From an uncultured Cohaesibacter sp. (GTDB lineage Bacteria > Pseudomonadota > Alphaproteobacteria > Rhizobiales > Cohaesibacteraceae): DNA of 64,000 nt. Made by a program: the position numbers and the translations under genes. Within the stretch, counting starts at the first letter, position 1, and each line of letters opens with the position of its first letter. Below, in pieces: positions 16,785 to 24,599 of this stretch. Below the pieces are notes generated by a model, which saw only the letters and a program-made list of their open reading frames with translations, was not told the origin of the DNA and made no database searches. The stretch is from contig NZ_OY781114.1 in the NCBI RefSeq assembly GCF_963676485.1, forward strand, positions 3,798,501-3,862,500, in the 5' to 3' direction.

Positions 16785-17975
16785 CTATCCGTCCCCTTTC
16801 TTGAAGGGGGTAAGAGTTGTGAGGAATTCCTGTTCAGCTTCAGCGGCGCGTCGTTCCCTGTTCAAATAGTCTTCAATGGCTTCCCTGAAGGCTGGGTGGT
16901 CTATCCAGTGGGCTGACCATGTGGTCTGGGGCACATAGCCTCGGGCGATCTTGTGTTCGCCTTGTGCGCCCGCTTCCACACACATCAGATTGTGCGCGAT
17001 GGCCCATTCTATGGCCTGATGATAGCACAGCTCGAAATGCAAGCAGGGATAGTCGCCAATGGTGCCCCAGTAGCGGCCATAAAGCGTGTCGCCACCAATG
17101 AAATTGAGCGCACCAGCCACCGCCACATCGCCCTCATAGGCCAAGACCAGCAAAATCTTGTCAGCCATGGTCTCGGCGATCATGGAGAAGAATTCGCGAT
17201 TGAGATAAGGGCGGCCCCATTTGCGCGAACCCGTGTCCATATAAAAATCGAAAAAGGCGTCCCAGTCTTCTTCGGTGATGGCGTCGCCTTGCTTGGGGCT
17301 GATGGTAAGGCCGTGGCTATGGGCGGTCTTGCGTTCCTTGCGGATATTCTTGCGCTTGCGTGATGAGAGCTGGGCGAGGAAATCATCAAAGCTCTCGTAA
17401 TCTTCATTGATCCAATGGAACTGCTGGTCGCGACGAACCAGAAAGCCTTGCGCCTCGAATTCATTTTTCTGTGCTTCTGGCAGGAAGGTCAGATGGGCCG
17501 AGGAAATAGTGTAGCGCTCGCATAGCTGCTTCATGCCGCTGGCCATGGCAGATGCCGCAACCGCTTCATTCACGCCCTTGCGGGTCAAAACCTTTGGCGC
17601 GTTGGCAGGGGTAAAGGGAATGGCGCTTTGCAACTTGGGATAATAGTGTCCGCCCGCGCGCTCCAAGGCATCAGCCCAGCCATGGTCAAAGACATATTCC
17701 CCCTGGCTATGAGATTTGAGATAAAGGGGCAGGGCGGCCAGCACAGTGCTCTGGCTATCCTTGAGGACCAAATGGTGCGGCATCCAGCCTGTCTCTTCAC
17801 TGGCGCAACCTGAGCGCTCCAGAGCGTCCAGAAAAGCGAAAGACAGGAATGGATTGTATTTTCTTGGGCTGAGTGTGTCTTCAAGACAGGCTGTCCATTC
17901 CGCCTCTCCGATCTCTCGCATGGAATGAACGACATGGAGCTGGTAATCGGATGTATCGGACATAGTCTCAGCCAT
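16785..17975 (-). CDS. FemAB-like / GNAT family acyltransferase (DUF482)
   Basis: The 396-residue protein matches DUF482, double-GNAT proteins related to FemAB aminoacyltransferases. Landmarks are YNPFLSFAFLDALE near the N-terminus, LSSRKRKNIRKERK in the middle, and the C-terminal CVEAGAQGEHKIARGYVP. Some members transfer amino acids to peptidoglycan or lipids, but the substrate of this branch is not established. The ATG at 17975 follows GAGAGG; the longer upstream frame has no ribosome site and looks non-coding. Confidence 0.82.
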   Translation of the reverse strand: MAETMSDTSDYQLHVVHSMREIGEAEWTACLEDTLSPRKYNPFLSFAFLDALERSGCASEETGWMPHHLVLKDSQSTVLAALPLYLKSHSQGEYVFDHGWADALERAGGHYYPKLQSAIPFTPANAPKVLTRKGVNEAVAASAMASGMKQLCERYTISSAHLTFLPEAQKNEFEAQGFLVRRDQQFHWINEDYESFDDFLAQLSSRKRKNIRKERKTAHSHGLTISPKQGDAITEEDWDAFFDFYMDTGSRKWGRPYLNREFFSMIAETMADKILLVLAYEGDVAVAGALNFIGGDTLYGRYWGTIGDYPCLHFELCYHQAIEWAIAHNLMCVEAGAQGEHKIARGYVPQTTWSAHWIDHPAFREAIEDYLNRERRAAEAEQEFLTTLTPFKKGDG

Positions 17976-18156
17976 GGGCCTCTCACAAAGATCAAATGAT
18001 CCTTTAGATTTAGGAGACTTTATCGAGATTGTAACCCTCAAAAGGCAAGGGATAGAAAATCTATATGAAAAATCAGCGCCTGATGCGGGTTCTTGTCTGA
18101 TTTTCAAATGCAATGGCGACAGGAGCCGCCATTGCGAATGCTATGAGCAAAAAAGC

Positions 18157-18624
18157 TTAGTCTGCCAGCTCGACAATGGCTTCCACTTCAACAGCAACGC
18201 CGAAAGGCAGGGACGCTGCAGAAACGGCTGAGCGGGCATGGCGGCCCTTATCGCCAAAGACATCAACCATGAAGTTGGATGCGCCGTTGATGACGGCTGG
18301 CTGGTCGCCGAATTCGAGGGTGGAGTTGACAAAGCCAACGAGCTTGACGATACGAGCCACCTTGTCCAGATCGCCGGTTGCCGCTTTCATTTGGGCAATC
18401 AGGCTGATGGCGCAAAGCTTGGCAGCTTCCTGACCAGCCTCGGTTTTCATGGTGTCTCCGAGCTTGCCGATGACTTTTTCGCCAGTGGCGGTCTGCGGGA
18501 TCTGGCCGGAAATGAAAAGCTGGTTGCCGCTCTTAACATAAGGAACATAGTTGGCTGCAGGGGCTGCTGCTTCGGGAAGCGTGATTCCGAGGTCTGCAAG
18601 TTTGGCTTCGATTGCACCTGACAT
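18157..18624 (-). CDS. RidA family (YjgF/YER057c/UK114) deaminase
   Basis: The 155-residue protein is of the RidA superfamily, which hydrolyses reactive enamine/imine intermediates of amino-acid metabolism. SGNQLFISGQIP and GRHARSAVSAASLPFGVAVEVEA (with the Arg that binds the carboxylate) are diagnostic; the latter arrangement is typical of the larger archaeal/proteobacterial branch rather than the E. coli RidA core. The ATG at 18624 has GGAG seven bases upstream, so a 29-residue extension was dropped. Confidence 0.9.
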   Translation of the reverse strand: MSGAIEAKLADLGITLPEAAAPAANYVPYVKSGNQLFISGQIPQTATGEKVIGKLGDTMKTEAGQEAAKLCAISLIAQMKAATGDLDKVARIVKLVGFVNSTLEFGDQPAVINGASNFMVDVFGDKGRHARSAVSAASLPFGVAVEVEAIVELAD

Positions 18625-18832
18625 TATAAACTCCGTAGAAAGGTTTGTTTTGTTCTGGTCTCCAGCGCTCGTGACAGTCTTGCTGTCTATCGCTGTGAGC
18701 TTGTTCAACATTTAGGCGAGGCTCGCCTGCAATGGAAGCAAAAGCTTGTCTGGCACACGCATTTTCACGCATTCTCCAGATGAATTTTCTGGCGCGGAAT
18801 CAAGGGGTGGACGAGCAGGGGCTTTGCCGTAA

Positions 18833-20191
18833 TCAGTCTATGCCACTATCCTTGTCAGGCTTCTGGGCTGAATGGACATCACTGCCTCGGGCGCTGCCAC
18901 TCTTCTCCTGAGCGAGCTTTCCTTTCAATGTCAGGCCCAGCTCCACCATCTTGCCGCCGAACTTGTTGCTCAAGAGATCCATCGCCTTTTCCGCGCTTGC
19001 GCGTTTGCTTGCCTGTGTGTCGACCAGGTCGGGAGGATCGGCAAATGCGCTGGAATGCAATTCGCTAATGCCTATGCCCAACAGTCGGTAGGTGTTTTGG
19101 CGCGTGGCAAGTTCCTTGAGCAACAGATCCTTGCCAATGCTGAAGATCTTGTCGGTCAGCTGGGTTGGGTCAGAAAGGGAGCGGCTGCGCGTGATGCTTT
19201 TGAAGTGATTATCCTTGAGCTTCAGTGTCACGGTGCGCCCTGCCAGATCAGCCTTCTTGGCGCGGGCGGAGGTGTCTTCGCTGAGGCGCCTCAGGATGGG
19301 CAACAGATCGTCAGCGCTGGCAAGATCCTTGCTGAAGGTCGTTTCGGCGCTGATGCTTTTGGTTTCCGAAGCGGGATTGACTGTGCGGGTGTCTTCGCCA
19401 TGAGCCAGTTTGGCCAGGCGCAAACCAAGGGCGCCGTAGCGCTTGGCCAGTTTGCTCGCATCCGCTGTCTGCAACTGGCCTATGGTGTGATAGCCATCCT
19501 GAGCGAGATTGCGTTGGGAAACCTTGCCGACCCCCCAGATCATGGAGACAGGTTTGTCCTTGAGGAATTCTTTTGTCTCCGCCTTGCCGATGATGGAAAA
19601 GCCGCGCGGCTTTTCCAGATCGGATGCGATCTTGGCGAGGAACTTGTTGTGGCTGAGGCCAACGGATACCGTTATGCCGATGCCGCTTTCGATCTCCTTG
19701 GCAAAACGAGCCAAGGTCATGGCCGGGTAGGCGTGATGCAAACGCTCAGTGCCCGAGAGATCCAGAAAGGCCTCGTCGATGGAAAGAGGCTCCACAAGGG
19801 GGGTAAGCGCTTGCATCGCTGCACGAACTTCTTTGCCTACAGCGCTGTATTTTTTCATATTTGGCCGGATGATGACCGCCTCGGGGCAGAGTTTTCTGGC
19901 CTTGAACATCGGCATGGCGGATTTGACACCGCGGATGCGTGCGATGTAGCAGGCTGTGGAGACAACACCGCGCTCGCCGCCGCCGATGATAACCGGTTTA
20001 TCCCTTATGTCCGGATTGTCTCTCTTTTCCACCGAAGCATAGAAGGAATCGCAATCGATATGCGCCATGGACAATTGGCGCAACTCTGAATGACGAACAA
20101 GGCGGGGCGAGCCGCAGCGAGGGCATCGGCGCGGCGCTCCATCGCCTTCTTCAAGGCAGTCCCGGCAAAGAAAGTGATCGGACTTTGTCAT
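18833..20191 (-). CDS. dinB: DNA polymerase IV with N-terminal zinc ribbon
   Basis: The 452-residue Y-family translesion polymerase contains [19 protein letters not shown] and [12 protein letters not shown], the catalytic carboxylates, then the helix-hairpin-helix ([12 protein letters not shown]) and little-finger domain. The first 30 residues form a four-cysteine ribbon (C9, C12, C23, C26), an addition seen in Hyphomicrobiales DinB and absent from E. coli. The C-terminus lacks an obvious QLxLF beta-clamp motif; LGLTLKGKL near the end may substitute. ATG at 20191 was chosen over TTG nine bases upstream. Confidence 0.92.
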   Translation of the reverse strand: MTKSDHFLCRDCLEEGDGAPRRCPRCGSPRLVRHSELRQLSMAHIDCDSFYASVEKRDNPDIRDKPVIIGGGERGVVSTACYIARIRGVKSAMPMFKARKLCPEAVIIRPNMKKYSAVGKEVRAAMQALTPLVEPLSIDEAFLDLSGTERLHHAYPAMTLARFAKEIESGIGITVSVGLSHNKFLAKIASDLEKPRGFSIIGKAETKEFLKDKPVSMIWGVGKVSQRNLAQDGYHTIGQLQTADASKLAKRYGALGLRLAKLAHGEDTRTVNPASETKSISAETTFSKDLASADDLLPILRRLSEDTSARAKKADLAGRTVTLKLKDNHFKSITRSRSLSDPTQLTDKIFSIGKDLLLKELATRQNTYRLLGIGISELHSSAFADPPDLVDTQASKRASAEKAMDLLSNKFGGKMVELGLTLKGKLAQEKSGSARGSDVHSAQKPDKDSGID

Positions 20192-20222
20192 TTGAGCCAA
20201 AAGGGTCGGTTGGGGCGCTCCC

Positions 20223-20528
20223 CTAGAGAGCGCCGGTTGTTGCCATACTCATCGGATCAAGGCGCATCTTGGCTGCCACCACATCTTTGGGAGCGATGGC
20301 GCTGTTGCTGGCAAAAGCCAATATGAGCGAATCGTCTGAGAGCAGGAAGTCCAGCACAGCGGCCAGGAAAGAGGGTTCTGAAGCGACGTCCCGTATGCCA
20401 TTTGCGTCGAGCCCGGACAAGGACAAAAATCGCCCTAAAAGCTCTGAATCGCTCGACAAAAATCCCAGAGCCTGAATGCCGACGGTCTCGGCAGCCTCAA
20501 GACTAAGGCTCGATTGTTTTTTCTGCAT
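20223..20528 (-). CDS. DUF3572 family protein
   Basis: This 101-residue, helix-rich acidic protein fits DUF3572 ([20 protein letters not shown] and [19 protein letters not shown]). The family is alphaproteobacterial and commonly sits between dinB and divK, as here. Function unknown. It is divergent from divK with 136 bases between the starts, so the two share a promoter region. Confidence 0.82.
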   Translation of the reverse strand: MQKKQSSLSLEAAETVGIQALGFLSSDSELLGRFLSLSGLDANGIRDVASEPSFLAAVLDFLLSDDSLILAFASNSAIAPKDVVAAKMRLDPMSMATTGAL

Positions 20529-20664
20529 GGTGTGGTGTTTGCCCTTTTGAAAGGTTTATTCTGTATATACGATAACTGAAATAATAACGCATCTGATACG
20601 GAAACCCAGATCTGTTTGATTGGGGTGTCAGGTCTGTGCATCACATGCGAGCTGCGGACGGACT

Positions 20665-21036
20665 ATGGCCAAGAAGATTCTCATCGTCGAAGACAATGAA
20701 CTGAACATGAAATTGTTTCTCGACCTGCTAGAAGCCTATGGGTATGAGACGGTAGGCACCCGCAATGGGCTTGATGCCCTCAAGCTCGCCCGAGAGCATA
20801 TGCCGGATCTGATCTTGATGGATATCCAGTTGCCCGAAGTTTCCGGTCTGGAAGTCACCAAGTGGCTCAAGGAAGACGACGATTTGCGGCTTATCCCCGT
20901 GGTTGCTGTCACTGCATTTGCGATGAAGGGGGATGAGGAGCGGATTCGCCAAGGCGGATGCGAGGCTTATCTTTCCAAACCTATTTCTGTAGCAAAATTT
21001 ATTGAGACCGTGCGCACCTACGCTGGTGATGCTTAG
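20665..21036 (+). CDS. divK: Single-domain response regulator DivK
   Basis: The 123-residue receiver domain has the acidic pocket (E9, D10), phospho-acceptor D53 in [10 protein letters not shown], Thr in VTAFA and K in YLSKP. It is nearly identical in layout to Caulobacter DivK, whose D53 is phosphorylated by PleC/DivJ to control CckA-CtrA and cell-cycle asymmetry. The neighbour pleD and the spacing (17 bases) confirm the assignment. The upstream frame extension was dropped. Confidence 0.95.
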   Translation: MAKKILIVEDNELNMKLFLDLLEAYGYETVGTRNGLDALKLAREHMPDLILMDIQLPEVSGLEVTKWLKEDDDLRLIPVVAVTAFAMKGDEERIRQGGCEAYLSKPISVAKFIETVRTYAGDA

Positions 21037-21053
21037 ACTGGAGTTGTAAGCGA

Positions 21054-22436
21054 ATGTCTGCCCGCGTTCTTGTCGTCGATGACAATCCGGCCAACGTCAA
21101 GCTGCTTGATGCTCGCCTTTCCAAGGAATATTTCGATGTTCTGTGCGCCTATAGCGGCGCCGAAGCATTGGAGATTCTCGCTGGCAATGTAGTGGATATC
21201 GTGTTGCTGGATGTTATGATGCCCGGCATGGATGGGTTTGAGGTTTGCCGTAGGATCAAATCCGATCCGCAGACCGTGCATATTCCGGTGATCATGGTTT
21301 CGGCTCTTGATCAGGCAAGCGATCGCGTGGCGGGGCTCAGTGCCGGAGCCGATGATTTCCTGAGCAAGCCGGTGAATGAAATGGCGCTGATTGCACGGGT
21401 GAAAAATCTGGTGCGCGTCAAGACGATGACGGACGAATTGCGCTCGCGCGCCAATACTTCCGAGCAGATGGGGTTTGACAGCAGCGATATCATGAGACGC
21501 CTGATGCATCATGAGGGGGGGCAAGTCCTTCTCGTTGATGATTCCCGGGCCAGCTCAGAGCGCATTCGCAAGCAGGTGCTCGGGCAGTTCGATCTGTTCC
21601 TTGAGAATGACTATTCTTCAGCATTGAAGCGCTGTGCGGATCAGGAATTCGACTGCGTGATGATCAATCTGGATATGCAAACATTCGATCCCCTGCGCCT
21701 TTGTGCGCAGCTGCGATCTGTTGAGACGTCCCGCCTTGTGCCCATTCTGGTGCTGGCGCAGGAAGCGGATGAGAGACGGATCCTGCGTGCCTTTGATCTG
21801 GGGGTGAATGACTATATTTGCCATCCTGTGGAGCGGAACGAGCTGTTGGCGCGGCTGCGTACGCAGGTGCTCCGCAAGCGCTATACCGATGCGCTGCGCG
21901 ATTCCATCCAGCATACGATGGAAATGGCCATCATGGATGGGCTCACCAAGCTGTATAATCGCCGCTATATGACCAACCATCTGAACTCTCTTATGGCCTC
22001 GGCCCGTGAAAAAGAGAGACCCTTGTCGGTTTTGCTGATGGATATCGATTTCTTCAAATCGGTCAATGACACCCATGGGCATGATGCCGGTGATGAAGTG
22101 CTAGAGGAATTCTCCCAGCGCATGCGCAAGAATACCCGGGGCATCGATCTGGTTTGTCGGTATGGTGGGGAAGAATTTGTCGTCATCATGCCTGATACCG
22201 ATCATTCTCTGGCCATGGTGGTGGCGGAGCGTATTCGCAAGAAGGTATCCGAGAAGCCCTTTATCATTCACAAGGGGCGGCAAATGATTGATGTTACCGT
22301 ATCCATCGGTCTGGCTTCGAGTTTTCGCGGAGAAGAAGCGCAGGATGATTTGATGAAGAGGGCAGACGAGGCGCTTTATCAGGCCAAGCATGAAGGACGC
22401 AATCGCGTCGTCGTGGCTCAAGTCAAAGCGGTATAA
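21054..22436 (+). CDS. pleD: Response regulator diguanylate cyclase PleD
   Basis: The 460-residue protein has two receiver domains and a GGDEF domain. REC1 has phospho-acceptor D53 (VLLDVMMPG); REC2 (about 155-275) is degenerate and serves as dimer adaptor in the family. The active site reads GGEEF, which is functional in PleD. An RxxD inhibitory site (RGID) sits five residues before it, so product inhibition is expected. It makes cyclic-di-GMP at the developing pole in relatives. It is co-transcribed with divK. Confidence 0.95.
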   Translation: MSARVLVVDDNPANVKLLDARLSKEYFDVLCAYSGAEALEILAGNVVDIVLLDVMMPGMDGFEVCRRIKSDPQTVHIPVIMVSALDQASDRVAGLSAGADDFLSKPVNEMALIARVKNLVRVKTMTDELRSRANTSEQMGFDSSDIMRRLMHHEGGQVLLVDDSRASSERIRKQVLGQFDLFLENDYSSALKRCADQEFDCVMINLDMQTFDPLRLCAQLRSVETSRLVPILVLAQEADERRILRAFDLGVNDYICHPVERNELLARLRTQVLRKRYTDALRDSIQHTMEMAIMDGLTKLYNRRYMTNHLNSLMASAREKERPLSVLLMDIDFFKSVNDTHGHDAGDEVLEEFSQRMRKNTRGIDLVCRYGGEEFVVIMPDTDHSLAMVVAERIRKKVSEKPFIIHKGRQMIDVTVSIGLASSFRGEEAQDDLMKRADEALYQAKHEGRNRVVVAQVKAV

Positions 22437-22530
22437 TATATATACTTATGCTTGTTCTAATTCTGATTATTTATCTATTACTTCTTTGCTGCGTGATCAG
22501 AAGCGCTTTTGAGCCATCGATTTTTGAAGG

Positions 22531-22582
22531 GGGCTAGCCGGGAGCTGCCCGCTGAGACTATACATTCCCTATCGTCTAGCCC
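22531..22582 (+). ncRNA. Structured element after pleD
   Basis: GGGCTAG (22531-22537) pairs perfectly with CTAGCCC (22576-22582), enclosing a second hairpin CGGG/CCCG (22539-22542 with 22548-22551). No T-run follows. It may be a pleD 3'-end structure or part of an RNA gene. Strand assumed. Confidence 0.3.
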
Positions 22583-22964
22583 ATTGGTATTACTTAGGTA
22601 TCTTGCACCCGTGTTTCTCCTTCCGGAGTTTCCACCATTGACAGAGGAATGGAAAAGGGAAGCACTTTCAGCGAAAACGAATCTGCTGCAAGAGACCTGT
22701 TTATCGCTCTGTGATTAAAAAATAGCCCCCTGAATTGACGTGAAATAGCAATCCGGCAGGTAAATAGTCGAAAAATCCTTGGGAATTTACCTTAATTCTT
22801 TATCAAACAACAAGATTCTATTAAAATTTGTAAACAATTCGTTGAAATTGTCACCTTTTTTGTTAGGGTTAGGTCTGAAGAAAAGCGGAGTGGGGGACGC
22901 CGTTTGCAAGCTTGGCAGATTGACTGCATGCTGGACTATGTCCATACATCCCCGTTTTTATAAG

Positions 22965-23170
22965 TGTTTCCCCTACGGACATCCAGGTCCGCCGCATCTC
23001 CTGGGACCGTGGGGCTTTGGTCGGTTCAGTCGCAGCAAGAGTGGCCTCCTCAAGTGGTCTGCAACTGGACCGGCCATCCTTTATTCTTCCCTCCGTCTCC
23101 ATACAGGTCTCTCTTTGAGGACAGCATACACGTAGAATTGCTATGTCCTTTGCCTGCTTAGGGCTTCTGT
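22965..23170 (+). ncRNA. Rod-shaped structured RNA, 6S-like candidate
   Basis: Long-range pairs nest in order: CCCTA 22971-22975 with TAGGG 23159-23163; GGACAT 22977-22982 with ATGTCC 23143-23148; TCCT 22999-23002 with AGGA 23118-23121; GGGACC 23003-23008 with GGTCTC 23106-23111; and a 13-bp apical stem, 23018-23030 with 23064-23076, including three G-U pairs. Between them are asymmetric internal loops. This unbranched rod of about 200 nt with an open middle resembles 6S RNA architecture. A local alternative stem (CCCC-ACGG with CCGTGGGG) competes. The 6S identity is inference from shape only; pairing is seen. Confidence 0.45.
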
Positions 23171-23235
23171 GCCGTATCTGGAAAAGTTCGCGTGCGGTTT
23201 TGTGTCCTATTCGAAATGGATGAAAAGGCGGAAGG

Positions 23236-23273
23236 GAATCTCAGAAGCGGTATTCTTCTTTTAAGATTCTTTT
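23236..23273 (+). terminator. Terminator-like hairpin after the RNA candidate
   Basis: GAATCT (23236-23241) pairs with AGATTC (23264-23269) and encloses AGAAG/CTTCT (23243-23247 with 23255-23259); TTTT follows. It is oriented to end a rightward transcript from the gene-free region. Confidence 0.55.
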
Positions 23274-23293
23274 AAGGCCAATCAACAAGCACA

Positions 23294-23326
23294 CGAAAAA
23301 ACCCGCCAGCCAGAGGCAAGCGGGTT
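23294..23326 (-). terminator. Intrinsic terminator of rpmG
   Basis: AACCCGC (23300-23306) pairs with GCGGGTT (23320-23326), with an inner GCC/GGC stem. On the minus strand it is followed by a run of T. It lies 27 bases after the rpmG stop. Confidence 0.85.
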
Positions 23327-23352
23327 TAAACTGTCTCCAGTAGAAAGAGGCC

Positions 23353-23520
23353 TTACTTGATTTTGGCTTCTTTGAACTCGACGTGTTTTTTAGCCACCGG
23401 ATCATATTTCCGCTTGACCATTTTTTCGGTCATGGTGCGGGAATTTTTCTTGGTGACGTAAAAGTAACCCGTGTCAGCGGTGCTGACCAGACGGATTTTG
23501 ATTGTTGTTGCCTTAGCCAT
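23353..23520 (-). CDS. rpmG: 50S ribosomal protein L33
   Basis: A 55-residue protein starting [20 protein letters not shown] and ending in Lys-rich EFKEAKIK. It matches bacterial L33 in length and motif ([10 protein letters not shown]). It has no cysteines, so it is the zinc-free form. The ribosome site is the AAAAGA before the ATG. Location next to pleD is conserved in related orders. It was too short for a length-filtered gene list but is certain. Confidence 0.96.
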   Translation of the reverse strand: MAKATTIKIRLVSTADTGYFYVTKKNSRTMTEKMVKRKYDPVAKKHVEFKEAKIK

Positions 23521-23801
23521 TAGTCTTTTCCGTCATTTGGGCCCGCGAATTAAGCGTCAATCAAACCGTTCGCCGCGAGGGCTTTCCGTTCTCTTGACCT
23601 GCCGGCCGAAGATGCGCTGAGCGGAAAAGCGACCGTCTCAGCAAAAAACCTGTTTCGAAGCGACAAACTACGCAAAGTTGGCTTATTGTCAAGAGCGCGT
23701 ATCAATTTATCGACGCCAAACTATCGAAATCCACTTTTCTTGTCGATAGAAAAGAACCGGAAATGGCAGAAAACTGCAATTTTCAGGGTGCATTCCGCTA
23801 C

Positions 23802-24566
23802 TTAGATTTCTGCACGGAACATGGATTTCCCCCGCATGAAAAAGAAGGGGGTGGGGCTCTGAGGCGTCAGGTCGGGGTCCTCGTTCAGTCTTTCTTGCAA
23901 CTCATGAAGAATCTCTTTGGTGATGCGTGGCAGATCCAGATCATGCGCATCGGAAATGGTGAGCCAATGCAGGTCTTCCAGCTCTCCTGAAGGGCCAGTG
24001 CCTTCAGCGAGGCGATCGGCAATATGGCTGGCGTCAATGGCAAAGAAGCGGGTGTCGAAGCGTCGGCTTCTGCCCGGCGGCGTTATGGCGCGGCCAATGA
24101 AACGCAAAGGAGAGAGCTTTGGGAGCAGAGCCCGCTGTTTGAAGGCGTCCCAGTCTTCACCCTTCAGTTTTGACGGATTACCCTCAGATGCGATAAACAG
24201 GCCGGCCTCTTCATAGGTTTCGCGAATGGCGCAAACTGCCAGCCCACGCATCCGCCGGTCGCTGGAGCCGTTTCTGGCTTCGCAGCGCAGTTTTTCCATT
24301 ACGCCGACATGCAGATCGTCTGCACAAGGGACAAACCTGTCTGAGGCATCGAGACGGCCTCCGGGGAAAACAAATTTGCCGGGCATGAAGCGATGGCGCT
24401 TGTGGCGACGGCCCATCAGAATTTTCGGGGTGCCATGGTCATGATCCAGAATAATGAGGGTCGCCGCATCCTTCGGCCGTACCTTGGGCAAAGCACCATC
24501 ATAGAGTCTTAGCGCATTGTCGGTAAGTTCTGGGTGGACTTCGATATTGTCGATATGCCTCATCAT
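23802..24566 (-). CDS. Nudix hydrolase with split Nudix box (NUDT19-like)
   Basis: The 254-residue enzyme contains KFVFPGGRLDASD, the first part of a Nudix box, and AIRETYEEAGLF, its catalytic part with REx2EExG. About 45 residues separate the two, as in NUDT19-type CoA diphosphatases. The conserved region GRRHKRHRFMPGKF precedes it. A CoA or acyl-CoA ester substrate is a guess from this similarity. It ends well before rpmG and starts 33 bases after rnr, in the same direction, and is likely in the rnr-topA operon. Confidence 0.85.
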   Translation of the reverse strand: MMRHIDNIEVHPELTDNALRLYDGALPKVRPKDAATLIILDHDHGTPKILMGRRHKRHRFMPGKFVFPGGRLDASDRFVPCADDLHVGVMEKLRCEARNGSSDRRMRGLAVCAIRETYEEAGLFIASEGNPSKLKGEDWDAFKQRALLPKLSPLRFIGRAITPPGRSRRFDTRFFAIDASHIADRLAEGTGPSGELEDLHWLTISDAHDLDLPRITKEILHELQERLNEDPDLTPQSPTPFFFMRGKSMFRAEI

Positions 24567-24599
24567 GGTCTGCCCGTCTGCGCTTTCTTTCTGCCGCCT

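Larger units (their letters stand above)
22437..23352. other. 916-base gene-free region with strong RNA structure
   Basis: No credible protein frame lies between pleD and rpmG. The region holds a branched stem at 22531-22582, a 200-base rod-like folding element at about 22965-23170, a plus-strand terminator-like hairpin at 23236-23273 and the rpmG terminator at 23294-23326. The size and the compensating pairs suggest one or two RNA genes. Confidence 0.6.

Noticed and set aside
22779..23161. Protein frames on the plus strand in the pleD-rpmG spacer
   Set aside because: No ribosome site, odd composition, and they cross the strongly paired RNA element.
23166..23206. Stretch resembling group II intron domain V
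   Set aside because: GCCGTA...GAAA...GCGTGCGGTT looks similar in outline, but the catalytic AGC is TGC, the upper stem does not pair well, and no reverse transcriptase or other intron domains are present nearby.
23721..23749. CTATCGA/TCGATAG inverted repeat upstream of rpmG
   Set aside because: Seven pairs with a 15-base spacer in an AT-rich region; could be chance, no T-run of note.
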